Below, one piece after another: positions 9,856 through 21,179 of a DNA stretch of 64,000 nt. Where the stretch lies: assembly GCF_019649055.1 (NCBI RefSeq), contig NW_026570276.1:868001-932000 (forward strand), in the 5' to 3' direction. Below the pieces are notes generated by a model, which was not told where the DNA came from, did not search any database, and saw nothing but the letters and a program-made list of their open reading frames with translations. This DNA is from Paramacrobiotus metropolitanus (taxonomy: Eukaryota; Tardigrada; Eutardigrada; Parachela; Macrobiotidae). The first letter of the stretch is position 1. The number at the start of each line of letters is the position of its first letter. The position numbers and the translations under genes were made by a program.

Positions 9856-10114
9856 AATGGCTACGCGCAAGAGCCTCCCGCGCTATGAGTTTTGGCTACG
9901 CGCGAGAGTATCTCGCGCTATGAGCATTGACTACGCGCGAGAGTTTTTTCCCGCACAAAAAAACTACCAAAAAACAGTTTAAATCAGTGTGTTTATAACC
10001 ACATGGCAACCAATAATTACGGAAGGTCACCTTTTAGTGCACGAAATACAAAATCTGACCGTACCGGCATTTTACATTTTCTGATAATTCAAGTATTCTC
10101 AACTATCAGCCGTT

Positions 10115-10369
10115 ATGGCGTCAGAACTTAAAGTGGGAAATCGTTATGAATCCTACGCGGAGGTTTTGAGAGCGGTGGAGCAATGGAGCCAGCGAACACA
10201 CCAAGTCTTTATAAATCCCGGTGGCAAAGCGAAAACGTCAAAGACGCATCATTACACGTTCCCCTACAGCTCAGTGAAGCCGGTCTGCAAAAAAAGCTGG
10301 CGCTTACCGCCCACACCGGCGGAATTCAGCCCCCACGAAGAAAAGCATGACGACGACTCTGAAAAGTGA
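10115..10369 (+). pseudogene. Fragment of the N-terminal domain of a transposon protein (FLYWCH/MULE-like)
   Basis: 84 codons start with LKVGNRYESYAEVLRAVEQWSQRTHQVF. This is the G-x-x-F/Y-x-S-x-x-E...A...W pattern that opens many Mutator-type transposases and their FLYWCH/FAR1-like zinc fingers. The frame ends at 10369, but a neighbouring frame continues with SDCQALVRLKL, the expected second half of such a domain. The gene therefore appears frame-broken. It lies inside the inverted ends of the element and upstream of the protease-like remnant, and was probably part of one polyprotein or a two-gene element. Confidence 0.4.
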
Positions 10370-10450
10370 CTGTCAGGCGCTGGTCCGTCTTAAGCTTGTA
10401 AACGGCATTGATGGAGGTTATTCACCTGCCGGCTTAAGAAGACCATAACC

Positions 10451-11281
10451 ATGAAGTCACGGAAACGATCGCCCAACATACCCCACAGTCCGCCGCGTCC
10501 AGGAGAAACGCCCGCTATGCGTGCGGTTCGGATACTTGCTACCCATGTGGAAGGTCAGAATGAAGTCGCACACCGATTCGGTGAAGAATTAGTGGTCCTT
10601 CGAGAGGATATCAACAATCTGAAAACAAACGGCTCGGATCTGGAGCTGAGACTCCTTAACGCAGGAGTCTATCTGCTGCGCAATGCGTTTCCCCAGAAAG
10701 GAGGGTTAGAACTTCCTGCAGAGTTGGTTCTGTGCCAACAGAACGACCAGTGCTTCGCAAGGCCACGTTTCCACATGCGGATGCATGGAGGAAGCATTGT
10801 GCAGCCCATGTTTAACGGCGTAAACCACTACGTTTGCGCGCTGTACAACTGTGACATCCCTGGTGTCGCCCGGATCTATTGTTCGACGGGTCAACTGCCC
10901 ACAGACTGACTGAAGCTGCAGTTACACTTCCTGTTTGTCCATCCGGACAGCAAGGGTCAGATCAGCATCGAGTACATCCCGGTCTATGGACAATCCTCTG
11001 GAGGAAATAAATGCCTAATATATTCGTTTGCCTTTGCGTATGACCTGTTATTGGGCAAGCAGATTCAAAACGCCAACTACGCCAGGGAGGACGAACTGCG
11101 CCACTGGTTTTTATCCATCATTGAAACCGGCACATTGCCGCCTCCTCCAAGATCGCAGGGCCGTAATCCTCGAACGAAAACCATGGTGAAAGATCATAAC
11201 TGCACAGTGATAGTAGCAGATACGGTGGAAATACGCCGGCGGTTGCATCTGCCCAGTGGATACAGAACAGTTTCGCTGTGA
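10451..11281 (+). pseudogene. Ulp1/C48-like cysteine protease remnant of a Mutator-like element
   Basis: The frame from 10451 to 11281 is continuous except for one in-frame TGA near 10907. Residues about 36-60 are a helical linker. The protease-like part has NHYVCALYNC (the catalytic-histidine block of C48 proteases). After the stop codon it continues with IEYIPVYGQSSGGNKCLIYS, the position of the D/N-C-G active-site block, and FAFAYDLLLGKQI, the helix behind it. The usual DCG is replaced by NKC, so activity is doubtful even without the stop. Transposon-borne Ulp1 domains with this H...(Q)...C layout are known in plants and animals. Assignment to the family is by motif only. Confidence 0.6.
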
Positions 11282-11600
11282 AAATTGCTCACATACTGAA
11301 TGATACAATAACTGTTCTGTTTCTAACTTCATCACCTTAAGAAATGATAAACTTGACGTACCTGGACGTGTGTTCAAAAAATGATACAAAAAAACCGTAC
11401 AATTCCCAGTTCATGCCATAACTGGCGGGCGAAAATATTCCGTAAGATATTCTCGCGCGGTTTTTTTTCTCTTAAACGTTTTGTTCGTAGTTTTCTTGTG
11501 CGGGGAAAAACTCTCGCGCGTAGTCAGTACTCATAGCGCGAGATACTCTCGCGCGTAGCCAAAACTCATAGCGCGAAAGTATTCTCGCGCGTAGACATGT

Positions 11601-12880
11601 CACCCGTGCGTACGAAAGAAAAACGCCCTCCCACTTAGTTTATCACTCCGGGGCGTCAAATAAATTTCGGCGCACTCTAAATCGTCGTTTTTTGTCGTGA
11701 AAAATTCAGTGTTCACAAATCAATCCGAAAACCGGCATTTCGTGTTGCCGCCTGTTGCGAGCAAAAAATTGTAACAAAAACAGCGAAAAACGAAGTACAT
11801 AGATAAACAACTGTATTCTTACAGTAAGCCCTCAAGATTCGCTGCCCAAAAAGCTCAATCTGCGCATGCACCGTGCCAACTAACATTTTTCTGTTGGAAG
11901 TAGCCGCCATTTTCTTGCTAAGCCAGTTAAAGATATTCGAGCATGACGTACGTAATAGAATTGCGAAGAGATTCGACTCCATCGAGCTGGGACACAATAA
12001 TTATTTACACAATTTCAATTCGCATTACTTTTATCAAGCACGGCTTTTTTCTGAAACAAGGTTTATTGTTTTGGTTAGTCACAAAGACTGTCTATCGAAG
12101 GAGCCTGAACAATTCGCGATGCGATAAGTGATTCACGAGAAATAAACCGAAAATGGAGGGTGGGATTTCGTTCAGCCACCCGTTCAAGTTACTTTCCTTA
12201 ATCGGCTTAATTATAAAACAACATCTACAGACCCATGATTTCAGTTTCTCTTCTTTACACGTCCAAAACTTAACACCGCCGCCCGCTTGCCCTAAGGGCG
12301 GTTACGACCTTATACTAGTTGTATTAAAATTGCTGCAGTGATCGGCCGTATAAGTCACCGTACTGTATAATTATGAATGAGTTATGACCTTAATATACAG
12401 GTGCAGTGTGTGTACGAAGGGAGAGCTCGTACCATCAGCGTTCCACCCCAGTAAGAAAATCGTCGACACGGAGATCAGCCGTACTCGGACATCACTATTT
12501 TGCCGGTCGTTAGAGATCGACTTGAACAAGTGCATTATCAGCACACGAGAAATGTCTTGAAAATTCAGTTTTAGCAATGCTTCTATTACGTATTTGCCGG
12601 GACGAATAACCAACCGTACGATGTATGGTACAAGATCATTTTTATATTTAGCTTTGAAAGTCGCTATTTTTTATTTTAGCAGTTTATCAGTGAGTTCCTT
12701 TCTCTCGGAAATCACATTCGCACTGCGTACAGCACTGTCATTTTCGTCTTTTATTGGGATATGTGAAAACATTGTCCTCTTTAATATTACTAAATTGTAA
12801 TAATCCATTAGTGTGCGGTAAAGCTATCTACGAGAAACCAAAGCTCAAACATTGTACTGAAAGTTATGGTTTTAATAATT
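11601..12880. other. Gene-free stretch
   Basis: Only short frames without domain character are present (the longest about 95 codons). I see no repeat structure, promoter or RNA gene that I could defend. Confidence 0.35.
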
Positions 12881-12882
12881 CA

Positions 12883-13000
12883 GGTTTTCCGGCATATGCC
12901 ATATTTTTTTGCGTGCCAGAGGGATAACATACCAGGTTCTCCCTTGCCATGCCAGTGGCAACGCCAAAGGCACTTGCCAGCGCCAGGTTTTACACCCTGC
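12883..13000 (-). repeat. Dispersed repeat, copy 2 (inverted relative to 5.94-6.07 kb)
   Basis: Reverse-complement copy of the repeat at 5941-6068, sharing GGCATATGCCATA, TGCCAGAGGGATAACATACC and CCAGCGCCAGGTTTTACACC. It lies downstream (3') of the Ig-domain gene. Confidence 0.6.
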
Positions 13001-13782
13001 CGTAGCGGCAGCGACCACCAGGACAACCAGCACAATGTTATCAGTCCGTCCAATACGCAGATGCAAAAGACTGCCAAGAGCAACAGCACTATGATTCTCT
13101 TCATCGACACACCGGGCGCTAGAGACAAGGGCGGCGATGCGGATAAGTAAGATTTCAGACCAACTTCCGAAAATCTGGCGGTTCTGGTCCTTAGTCGGTT
13201 TTACGGTAGTGCTGCGACTGTCGCATTAGCTATGCAACCAGACTATCTGCGCATTTTCTACGTTGCTCAATACAATTATGTGTGAAGTGACCGCGGTTTG
13301 TGTTTTCCGATAGAGCACAGACACTTGGACTTGCAAGTCTTGGTTGGATTTAAAAATCTGTAAGTACAGGCTGTACTCTGTACAAATACCACACTCTATA
13401 AACTAAACATGATAATACAGATGGTTTTATAAATGACGTTTTCTTGATATTATCGTGGAATCGGAGGAAACACAAGTTCGATACGCATAGGACCAAGCCC
13501 CGATATTTAGTTTCAGACAAGAAAAAGCCACTGGAATGTCTCGTACAAACTATCTATGGTTACTGGACTGCTATCACATTTTCCCGAAAAAAAGCCGTGT
13601 TATGCGTAAGTCGGGCTATGCGTAACAACACCTCCAACCAAAATCCCAAAATATTCGCCAGTAAAAGAATAAAATCAAAGAAAACTGACTATTCCTGTGT
13701 ACAAAATAACTGCACTTTGATACAGCTGCAGACAACGTATGTACATGCAGTTGCCGAGCCGCTAGCTAAATGGTTGCTCCGG

Positions 13783-15793
13783 TTACGTGACGTTAAGATA
13801 CGCTTCCTGGACGATCCATTCATCAAGGCGATCGTTGATGCGGAACCAACATTCGTAGCGGCCGATGTGTCCCCTTGTGACGCTAGCGATTTTCAGGGCG
13901 GAATAGCATCGAAACTCTTCATCCATGCCAAACTCAAAGCGTCCATTGAAACCATCAGGCCACCGGAACTTATCGGCGACCTCCGGGATGGCCCTTGCCA
14001 TCAGGAGACGGCTTCCCTTGCGCCAAATGAAGCGGTCGGTGAGGTATCCGGGGAGGAAATTGAAACGGACCGGACACAACATCTCCGCTGGGTCGCCGTA
14101 GCGGACGGAAATATTTTTCATGGATGGATTAAAAACATCGTGGCGAAAGAGGGTCGCGCTGACCCAGTAGCGCTGTGTCACCACTAGCTGGCTCCCATTA
14201 GAGTGCAGGCACTCGTACAGTCCGGTGAAAGCGTGCGAGAAGTTTTTCAACGCGATGGCGAACGCACCGGTGGCCAAATCGTACTGAGGCACTACAAATG
14301 TGCGCCACAACACATGATCCCCGGGATTAAGTTTTTTCGTGCAGTTGCAGCAGTAATTCACTTCTCCGCGAGGTCCTATGATTTCGCGGCCAGGCGAGAC
14401 AGCCCACTGAAATCCGTTGAAAGTGAATGCCGGTGGAATCTGGTTGTGGGAAACCTGCACGTAAAGCCGACAATTAATACAATGGCTGTTTTGTGCCTGC
14501 AATATCTTAGGAATATTAGGGTAGGGCAAGTAAAATCTGATATAAATACGGACACAAGACCACAGAGGGCAGTTAAGTCGTCTGTCAAGACTAGAAAATG
14601 CATCAACGAACGATTTTTAAAAGGAGACACGCTGTTTCACTCGTTTAGCGACAGAATAAAGCAAAACTCTACCACAAGGTCCTCAGACATTATCCGTTCC
14701 TGGCTTTTTGGTTGTTCCAGAGAGTGAATGTCACCTAAAAACGCTGCCCCTCCTGATTATTATCAGCGCCCTCGAGTTTACTGCTATTTTCAACAGCAAA
14801 CGTAACACTAGTTTTTTTTTCACTAAAATCTCTTGCCTCAATCTGATGCTGCACTGGCAAATCCAGATCCACCTGGTCTTAATGTCCCTTACAAACCTGC
14901 GTATTGTTGGTGTTGTGGCTGTTGTTGCAGGGAATCCACAGTGTGCCGCCCTCTGGCGCTCGTATGATCTCCGTCTGCGGCGGCCATTCCGCAATATTAA
15001 ATCTCGGATTCTTGGGCCCGCGTCCATAGCCACGCATATTGATGGTGTCGTTACCGTTGCGTTGCTTGGTTTCGTCCATGATCTGGCTCACTACAACGAG
15101 AAATCAGTTGAGTTGCGAATAACGCATTGATGGGTGTTGAGCTGGCCACTGGCTAGCAAGCCCATAACCCGTCGATTAACAGGCAACCGTGTATGGTGCT
15201 CTAGCTGTTCCTGGTTAGTGCTGCAAATTGCAATCTTCCACGGTTGCCTGTTAAGTGAATCGCTGATGGACCTGCTCACGGTAGCCAGTGGCTAGCCACC
15301 AGCCAGCCGACCTCGTTACAACGCAGCCTTCACCGGCTCAACTACAGAGCTCCTCGTGCAAAAAGGACAGATAGCTCCTCGTATGATTAAAAGTATAAAA
15401 CGAAAAACGGTGGGAAACATTTAACTTGCTTTTCAATAATTTAACGAAGCAATCTTAAATTCTTAATTAATTACGCCGAACTATACACAATCACCACAAT
15501 CACACGGGATGGTAAAAAGTGTAAAACGAGCGCAACAGAAGACAAGAACATTTTCGTTGCGCCCCCAAGGCACCACACATGGCATAAGTTCGCACTATCG
15601 CACTACACTCACCTCCATGCAATACGAATACATAAAAATGGATGATTCTACGTAGAAAAACAATTTCTAGAAATAATATAAAAACCAAACCTTTTCCTTG
15701 GACCAACGCACAGTACTGAAGCAAAACCGGTACAGTTATCGCCAGTAACCAAGCGGCATCTCTGGCGGCTGCGGAGCTTTTTTCGATTTTCAT
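13783..15793 (-). CDS. Secreted Ig-domain protein, three exons, 336 aa
   Basis: The model joins 15691-15793, 14897-15090 and 13783-14496 on the minus strand. All junctions are GT-AG, phases match, and the total divides by three. Exon 1 encodes a signal peptide (hydrophobic WLLAITVPVLLQYCAL). Exon 2 carries the first Ig strand (EGGTLWIPCNN). Exon 3 carries a second half and a further Ig-like domain, marked by FTGLYECL and IGRYECW (the D-x-G-x-Y-x-C type of F strand) and FIWRKGSRLL. The ORF ends at YLNVT, a normal G-strand end, so I take the TAA as the true stop and the protein as secreted. No membrane segment is seen. A decayed copy of exon 3 lies at 37.0-37.5 kb. The binding partner is unknown. 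Confidence 0.75.
15138..15305. repeat. Fold-back MITE in the first intron of the Ig gene
   Basis: Two inverted arms of about 55 bases flank a 50-base centre. The outer words are GGCCACTGGCTAGC (left) and its partner in GTAGCCAGTGGCTAGCC (right); the inner words are TAACAGGCAACCGTG and CACGGTTGCCTGTTA. It is a small non-coding inverted-repeat transposon. Confidence 0.65.
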
Positions 15794-16200
15794 CCATCAG
15801 CTTACTCAATATTATCCAAGAAATGATTGCTCTCAACGTTGTTTTGGTTCCGCAATAACTGCTTGTGCCTCCGCCCTGAGCATCTTCCATCCTCCTTGTA
15901 ATCTGCGATATTGTGGTTAAATTATAATTAGGAATGTTAAGTACAAAAATTTTTGGAAAGAGGAAGACAAAACGTCTTGTCGTTTTTAATTGCGTGGGCT
16001 ATTTTTAACCTTACGAAGGCCTTGACGGGAACCGTCTCCTTGCAAAGACATTCAACCTCCATTTCTAGTTATCCATTTACTGCGTTCAGTTTCACAGCTG
16101 CTCAAAACTCACCTGCAACAGCTTACGGTATTCCACCTGCACTTGCTGCAATTTCTTATAGTCAAAGCAGTACAGTGTTTAAACAATACCAAAGAGCGCA

Positions 16201-16232
16201 AAAGTGGAACGCCAAAGGGAGTTCCACTTTTG
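16201..16232. repeat. Perfect hairpin, 11-bp stem
   Basis: AAAAGTGGAAC at 16199-16210 pairs with GTTCCACTTTT at about 16221-16231 across a purine-rich loop. There is no T-run or gene end beside it. It may be the core of a small inverted-repeat element; no function is assigned. Confidence 0.35.
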
Positions 16233-16588
16233 GCATCTTGTAGGTTTACATCGAGTCATCGACCATCGATGTTTTGCGAAAGGGTTATCGCGTTCAAGTT
16301 AAAATCACTGAAGTTACGTTAGTCGTACTCACTCGTACGCGGTGCTACGCCGACCAGCACCTATCGCAAAATCTGAAAAGTATTAATTCAATCGAGCGAA
16401 GCTAATACACTTGCAGATCACCAGCCAGGTGGTTGGTTGTTCATACTGTGCGGAAGCCGAACTAAAGGGAGCTGGATTTACAAATTTTTCGAAGTATCCA
16501 TTGTAAAACTAGAAAAGTCAGTTCCTCACCAGACGTTCAGTAAAACTACCCACCCGTCAAGTTGAGACACAGAGAAACTTAAACGAAA

Positions 16589-17077
16589 CGGCCCGGTACA
16601 TGGTCCCAAATCGTGTACATGGACAAAACTTTCATTTTCGCGCACTCCGAAACACTTCTTTGCTTTGTTTTATCACATTTTTTATCCAGATGCTTTGTAT
16701 ACACATGCATGAAAACCGTTTGTGCGCGCAACATCCGGTTCGGGAGTGATGGCTGTAAGAAAATTTCAAAAACTATAACTGCATTGAGGTGTAACAAAAG
16801 TCTCGTTACCAGCCGTTCTATAAATTTTTGATGGAAAAGCACATATGCATGAGAACGGCTTTACTCCGAACCACGGCTCTAGCATTTTTTCAAATTTTCA
16901 AATGAATTTTAAAACTGAACCGGATGTTGCGCTCACAAACGTCTTTTATGCCTGTGTATACGGTATATACAAATCATCTGGTTACAGAATGTCATAAAAC
17001 AAAGCAAAGTGTTTGGGAGCTCGCGAAAGTGAGTTTTCGTGCATGCACACGAATTTTTGGTACCATGTACCGGGCCA
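16589..17077. mobile_element. Fold-back element with GGCCCGGTACATGG ends
   Basis: The stretch begins GGCCCGGTACATGG and ends CCATGTACCGGGCC. The arms (about 180 bases each) share, inverted, CGTGTACATG / CATGCACACG, TTTGCTTTG / CAAAGCAAA, and CATCCGGTTC / GAACCGGATG. A single-arm relative lies at 25.57-25.81 kb. No coding capacity is seen. Confidence 0.6.
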
Positions 17078-17513
17078 CTTCCCTTAAGCAAGTGTTCCTT
17101 TATGGGGCATAAGCAACTATAGCAAATCAAGACAGTTGTTATGATTGTTCTAGTTCCTCGTACACTGAGCGCAGGGTTCTAGGTAACGGAAAACTGCGTA
17201 GTCTATGCTTTGTCTACGAGAAACCAAACACTTACAACTTAGTTTGGCCCACCCTAATTAGTTATGCCTCAGATATGAAAAACTTCCTTAATGTTTCGCG
17301 ATCACACGAATTTTTGTGAACTGTGATTTTAACTCAAGAGTAGGCAAGGGATTACTGTACTTGGTACTCTATCCCAAGTCTACGAGAAAGAGAAGTGCCC
17401 TACGGCGGGAGTGTATCTCAATAAACACGAATTGTTTAGTATCAAAAATCTTGGTATCTTTTTCTGCATCTTTTATGAGAGTCCTCCCATTTCGCAAACC
17501 GGACATTTCGGCA

Positions 17514-17600
17514 ACCGTAGCTTTCTTACTTAGGTTTGTTAGGTTTTCTTAGATTTCTTAGGTTATACGTTTCTTAAGTTTCTTATAGGCTTCTGTGTTT
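17514..17600 (+). repeat. TTTCTTAGGTT minisatellite, proximal block
   Basis: Degenerate tandem units of about 10 bases (TTTCTTAG, TTAGGTT). A second block of the same words lies on the far side of the LINE remnant at 18.37-18.48 kb, as if the LINE had inserted into the array. Confidence 0.5.
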
Positions 17601-17689
17601 TATTTCACCTGAGGTACAACGTAATTGTACAATCGTCAAAAACATCAGCATTTTTACAACATCAAAATTTCATTAAACTTTTCGACTCC

Positions 17690-18365
17690 TTCCATCGTTC
17701 CCATGACTGATGTCGCGTTACCGCGCTGTATCTCCAGTGACAATCTTTGGCGTAAAAATTCATGGGAGCGAGTTTCGCCTGTGTGTTGCTCTAGTCATTT
17801 GCCCAGTGCTTTGATAATGGCGATAGCAGACGGTCCCCAAGGGCCCATTGTTTCGAAAGCTATCGGTGCGACGATGAATCTGCCACTTAGATACAAATAA
17901 AGCCTGGACTTCTTCTCTTCCGTTTCCGCCGCCGCTGCACCGGCGTTTGCTGTCGTAGACCTGACGTGGGAAGGCGCAACCGTGTCCACACAAGTGACGT
18001 CCCACGCTAGGCACATCCCTCTCTGCCAGGCAAAGGTTGTGCAGCCATCGGGGCGTCGTTCGGACGTATGCGACGTGCCACGTGGTTCCAGTTTTGCCGG
18101 AATCCCAGCTGAAACAAGTGATCGGCATACGATGCTGTTCAGCGCGCCGTGTCGTGGGTGTCTACCGGCCGAGAATGAACAAGAAAAACCGTGATGTCCG
18201 TACTCGCATATAGCAAGTCCTAATCTCAGACCCACGGATATTTTAAGAGTGTCATCATCCAGGAGATTACCAATGTGAGCGGAGGGCAACGCATTTAACC
18301 AGATGCCAGCCTCCGGTCGTGATTGGGCAAGTAGCCGGGCTTTATTGACGTCGTCGTCGCGGTAA
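17690..18365 (-). pseudogene. LINE reverse-transcriptase ORF, 3' end remnant
   Basis: Reading on the minus strand from about 18360, the frame shows ARLLAQSRPEAGIWLNALPS, then LLDDDTLKISVGLRLGLAIC, GHHGFSCSFSAGRHPRH, WDVTCVDTVAPSHV, ETMGPWGPSA and (after an in-frame TGA near 17795) QRLSLEIQRGNATSVMG. This is the conserved region downstream of the RT domain in many animal LINE ORF2 proteins, with the GHHG-x-x-C-x(3)SAGR-x-x-RH zinc-type motif intact. No RT palm or endonuclease is present, so it is a 5'-truncated copy, the usual state of LINE insertions. The clade cannot be named from this part alone. Confidence 0.75.
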
Positions 18366-18369
18366 ACTT

Positions 18370-18480
18370 ATAGGCTTCTTACTTATGTTTTCTTAGATTT
18401 CTTAGGTTTTCTAACGTTGCTTAGACTGCTTAGGTTACCTTAGACTTCTTGCGCTTTTTATGTTTCTAACGTTCTTAGTT
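18370..18480 (+). repeat. TTTCTTAGGTT minisatellite, distal block
   Basis: Degenerate units such as TTTCTTAGATTTCTTAGGTTT, partner of the block at 17.51-17.60 kb. Confidence 0.5.
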
Positions 18481-18740
18481 TGTACTTTCACGTATTATAA
18501 TTCTATTCGAACCGTTTGTGATAATTTCGCTTTGAACTGCTGCAAAATGTTGCGTACCGAAATGACCGGTTGGCGAAATGTCCCTTTGGCGAAATGGGCG
18601 GGAGCCCTTTTATTGATATCGGTTGGATAGTTTGATCTCAAAGTAAGCAAGGCGTGAACGTTTCAAGTTACCATAAGGGTCTATGGAGAAAACTGTTTGC
18701 AGTACATGGAGGCGACCAATTCCATGATACTTATATTACA

Positions 18741-18780
18741 GGGTGCACTGCCAGTCGCCGGTGCACTGCCAGTCGCCAGT
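18741..18780 (+). repeat. Two tandem copies of an 18-bp unit
   Basis: The unit GGTGCACTGCCAGTCGCC is repeated directly. There is no associated gene. Confidence 0.5.
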
Positions 18781-18885
18781 CATACATGGTTAAGGCAATC
18801 GACTGCCATTAATTTCTGACGCTAAGCAAACCCATAAGCATGGGCTGTACATAACTAGTCACAATTGTTCACTAAAATCCAGCGA

Positions 18886-19006
18886 GACGGGTTGCTACGC
18901 GGTGTATTGGGGTTTTGGTATACGCTATTTATACTAATACATTGTAATCCATTGTACGGAATATAGACTCTGTATATAAAAATCCCATACGTAGCAACCC
19001 GTCACG
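18886..19006. repeat. Small inverted-repeat element (MITE), 14-bp arms
   Basis: GACGGGTTGCTACG at about 18888 pairs with CGTAGCAACCCGTC at about 18991 across roughly 90 bases of AT-rich DNA. No coding capacity is seen. Confidence 0.5.
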
Positions 19007-20950
19007 CTTGCGCTCGAGCGAAAACCTCATTCTACGCGGACTACATTATACAGACCCTGCCATAAGTCCATGCTAAGCAATGAATGCGCATAATGTCCGC
19101 AATATGCTCTTACAAAGGAAGGATACGGTTAAAATTCTACCCTGATCGTGACAGGAGAAGTTTGTATTATTGAACCGTCAGACACGAGCCGCACGCCCGA
19201 TTATCGGACAAAAGTTAGACGCGTCTTCCGGGGACATAGAAGACCACAAGTACTCGACAGTACAGTACAAGATGTCCCCTATCGAAAGTACTCTGTGGAG
19301 CCAGCGACTTACATTTTTCAATATTGAGTCCTTGTTGAACTGGACAGGTGCGACTACCAGGGACCCAGCAAGCTAAATGAAGAACGCCAACAAAAATCAG
19401 AAAACGATCCATGATTAAGGATATGACAGGAATGAAATGATTACACAGCAAAAAATCAAACACGGTGTAGAACTCTGAGGAAATCACATGATCGAGTCGC
19501 GTCCAGTCGTAAGCAGTACAGAGTAACTCTGCACTTGACACCTTTTATGTACGATATGACCTGTACGACGCTGCAGTGCTGGCAAACGTTCAGCTGGCTC
19601 AGAGCCGACTGCACTGCACTCACATGTGCTGCCTGTTTACTCACAGGCAGCATATGTAAATGGTGAATGTGCTCGTACAGAGTACGCCTCTCTGAGTTGT
19701 AAAAAAAGCTGTCAAATGCAGGGTTACTCTACACTTCTACAGTACGGTAGGCCCAGGACGGCGACCTCGTAACCGGCCTATAGTGCGGTTCCCAACTTGC
19801 CATCATCTTCTTCTCCATTCTCTTTATAAAAGGAGAGATTGACTCATTATCATTCACGATTTTTAGCCGAGTGGCGGCCGCTATATACGTTGCTTCGCAC
19901 GCCCACGGCACCACCTACAGGAATTTCACAGTGCGTCAAAAGTGGGTTGCGCATACGCTGCGTGACACGCGAAGATGGCCGCACGTTAGGCGTCCCGTAA
20001 TACCGTGGTCAACGGCATCGGCACATTATTACAAAGCATACTACATGCAGCATAGGACAAAAAAGACGCATACCGCCATAACCCCACACCCAGATATCCG
20101 TACGCACGTGGCAAGTTTACTTGTACGACAACCGGATATTTCAGCTGAGCCGTACAGCGCACTGCGCTGCATGCGTTCGGAATGCAGTGGGTGGGATTTT
20201 GCGTCTTTTTTGTCTTAAGCTGTATGTACACTTTTTATATCAGGCATATGTCGCTTTACTGTTAGAGCTTAATTTTCTGTTGATTTTCCATGTACGGTAT
20301 TAATTTTGTCACATTAGTAAGCATAATAGTGCGCGAACTCGCGTTGTTTAAAGACAGCAAGGAAAAAGCACGCGTTGTTGTGATCGTGAAGTTGTGTGAC
20401 GACGTGATGACAAATTGACAACCCTATTGCGATGTCCCTATGGGCTAAGATGGCTCGTGGTGCCATATGTTGCTTTGTGTTGCTGTATTGGGCGTCTCTT
20501 ATCGTAAGCATTTCCAACCGTCCCGAGGCGCCGTGTCGCTGCAAATCAGAAATTAACATCTTCAGTTTTTTTTTCTAAAAAAACGTAAAGGCACTCACGT
20601 ACCTGAGACTCTTTTGGACACTTTGTACTCGTATGCAAAAGCTCACCCGTGGAAGGTTCCCAAATTCACAGTCTAAACATTCGGAAATACTAATTCATTT
20701 GTTAAAATGTTTTCTTTAAGTTTTGTTCAGTCTTCGAGTAGAGTGATTCTGCAGTGTTGGCGCCGCATTTAATGTATGCCGATAATGCCACTGGCCGAAG
20801 TCATGGATGATGGCTTACTGGACTATAATATGCGTGTGTAGGTCTGTTACGCACACTATTACCGTTACACTGTTACACACACACGCACTATTATGCCATT
20901 TCATTTGGCTTATTTTTGTCTGATTCGTATTTGCCTTGGAATAATAATAA
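19007..20950. other. Gene-free stretch
   Basis: Many short frames (60-115 codons) overlap here on both strands, but none has a domain, a signal peptide or a consistent exon structure. GTAC-rich words such as TACAGTAC are frequent around 19.2-20.2 kb. Confidence 0.35.
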
Positions 20951-20954
20951 TAAC

Positions 20955-21175
20955 GTCGATGCTGCCTGCACGGGTGTCTACACGGGTGTTGGCTGCGGCC
21001 TGCGTGCACGGGTGTCCATGGAAGTTAACAAATAAATTTCATACAAATTTAAAATAAATAAACTATCCGTGCACGCACCTAGAGCTCCGTGCAGGAATCC
21101 CGCTCTCCCAGCCAACACCCGTTCCAAAACTCCGTGCCCACAGCCAACACCCGTGCACGCAGCTATAACCTTATA
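20955..21175. repeat. Inverted-repeat element built of GTGCACGGGTGTTGGCTG words
   Basis: Copies of CACGGGTGTTGGCTG at about 20980 and CAGCCAACACCCGTGCACG at about 21139 (with a further pair inside) face each other. The unit repeats two to three times in each arm. It is a non-coding fold-back element. Confidence 0.5.
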
Positions 21176-21179
21176 ATGT

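Larger units (their letters stand above)
9858..11600 (+). mobile_element. Mutator-like DNA transposon with about 115-bp inverted ends built of GCTACGCGCGAGAG units
   Basis: The left end (about 9858-9975) and the right end (about 11485-11600) are inverted copies. Each end holds three internal units of the form (G/A)CTACGCGCGAGAG followed by CGCGCTATGAG. Long internally repetitive inverted ends, a first ORF resembling the DNA-binding N-terminus of Mutator-type transposases and a second ORF resembling an Ulp1-type protease (found in some Mutator-like elements) support a Mutator-like assignment. No DDE catalytic core is visible, so it would depend on a relative. Target-site duplications could not be read. 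Confidence 0.65.

Noticed and set aside
13444-14187. 247-codon plus-strand open frame
   Set aside because: It is the antisense shadow of Ig exon 3; the minus strand has a signal-peptide exon, matching splice phases and Ig motifs.
19871-20218. 115-codon plus-strand frame
   Set aside because: No recognisable motif, and an overlapping minus-strand frame is of equal quality; treated as chance.
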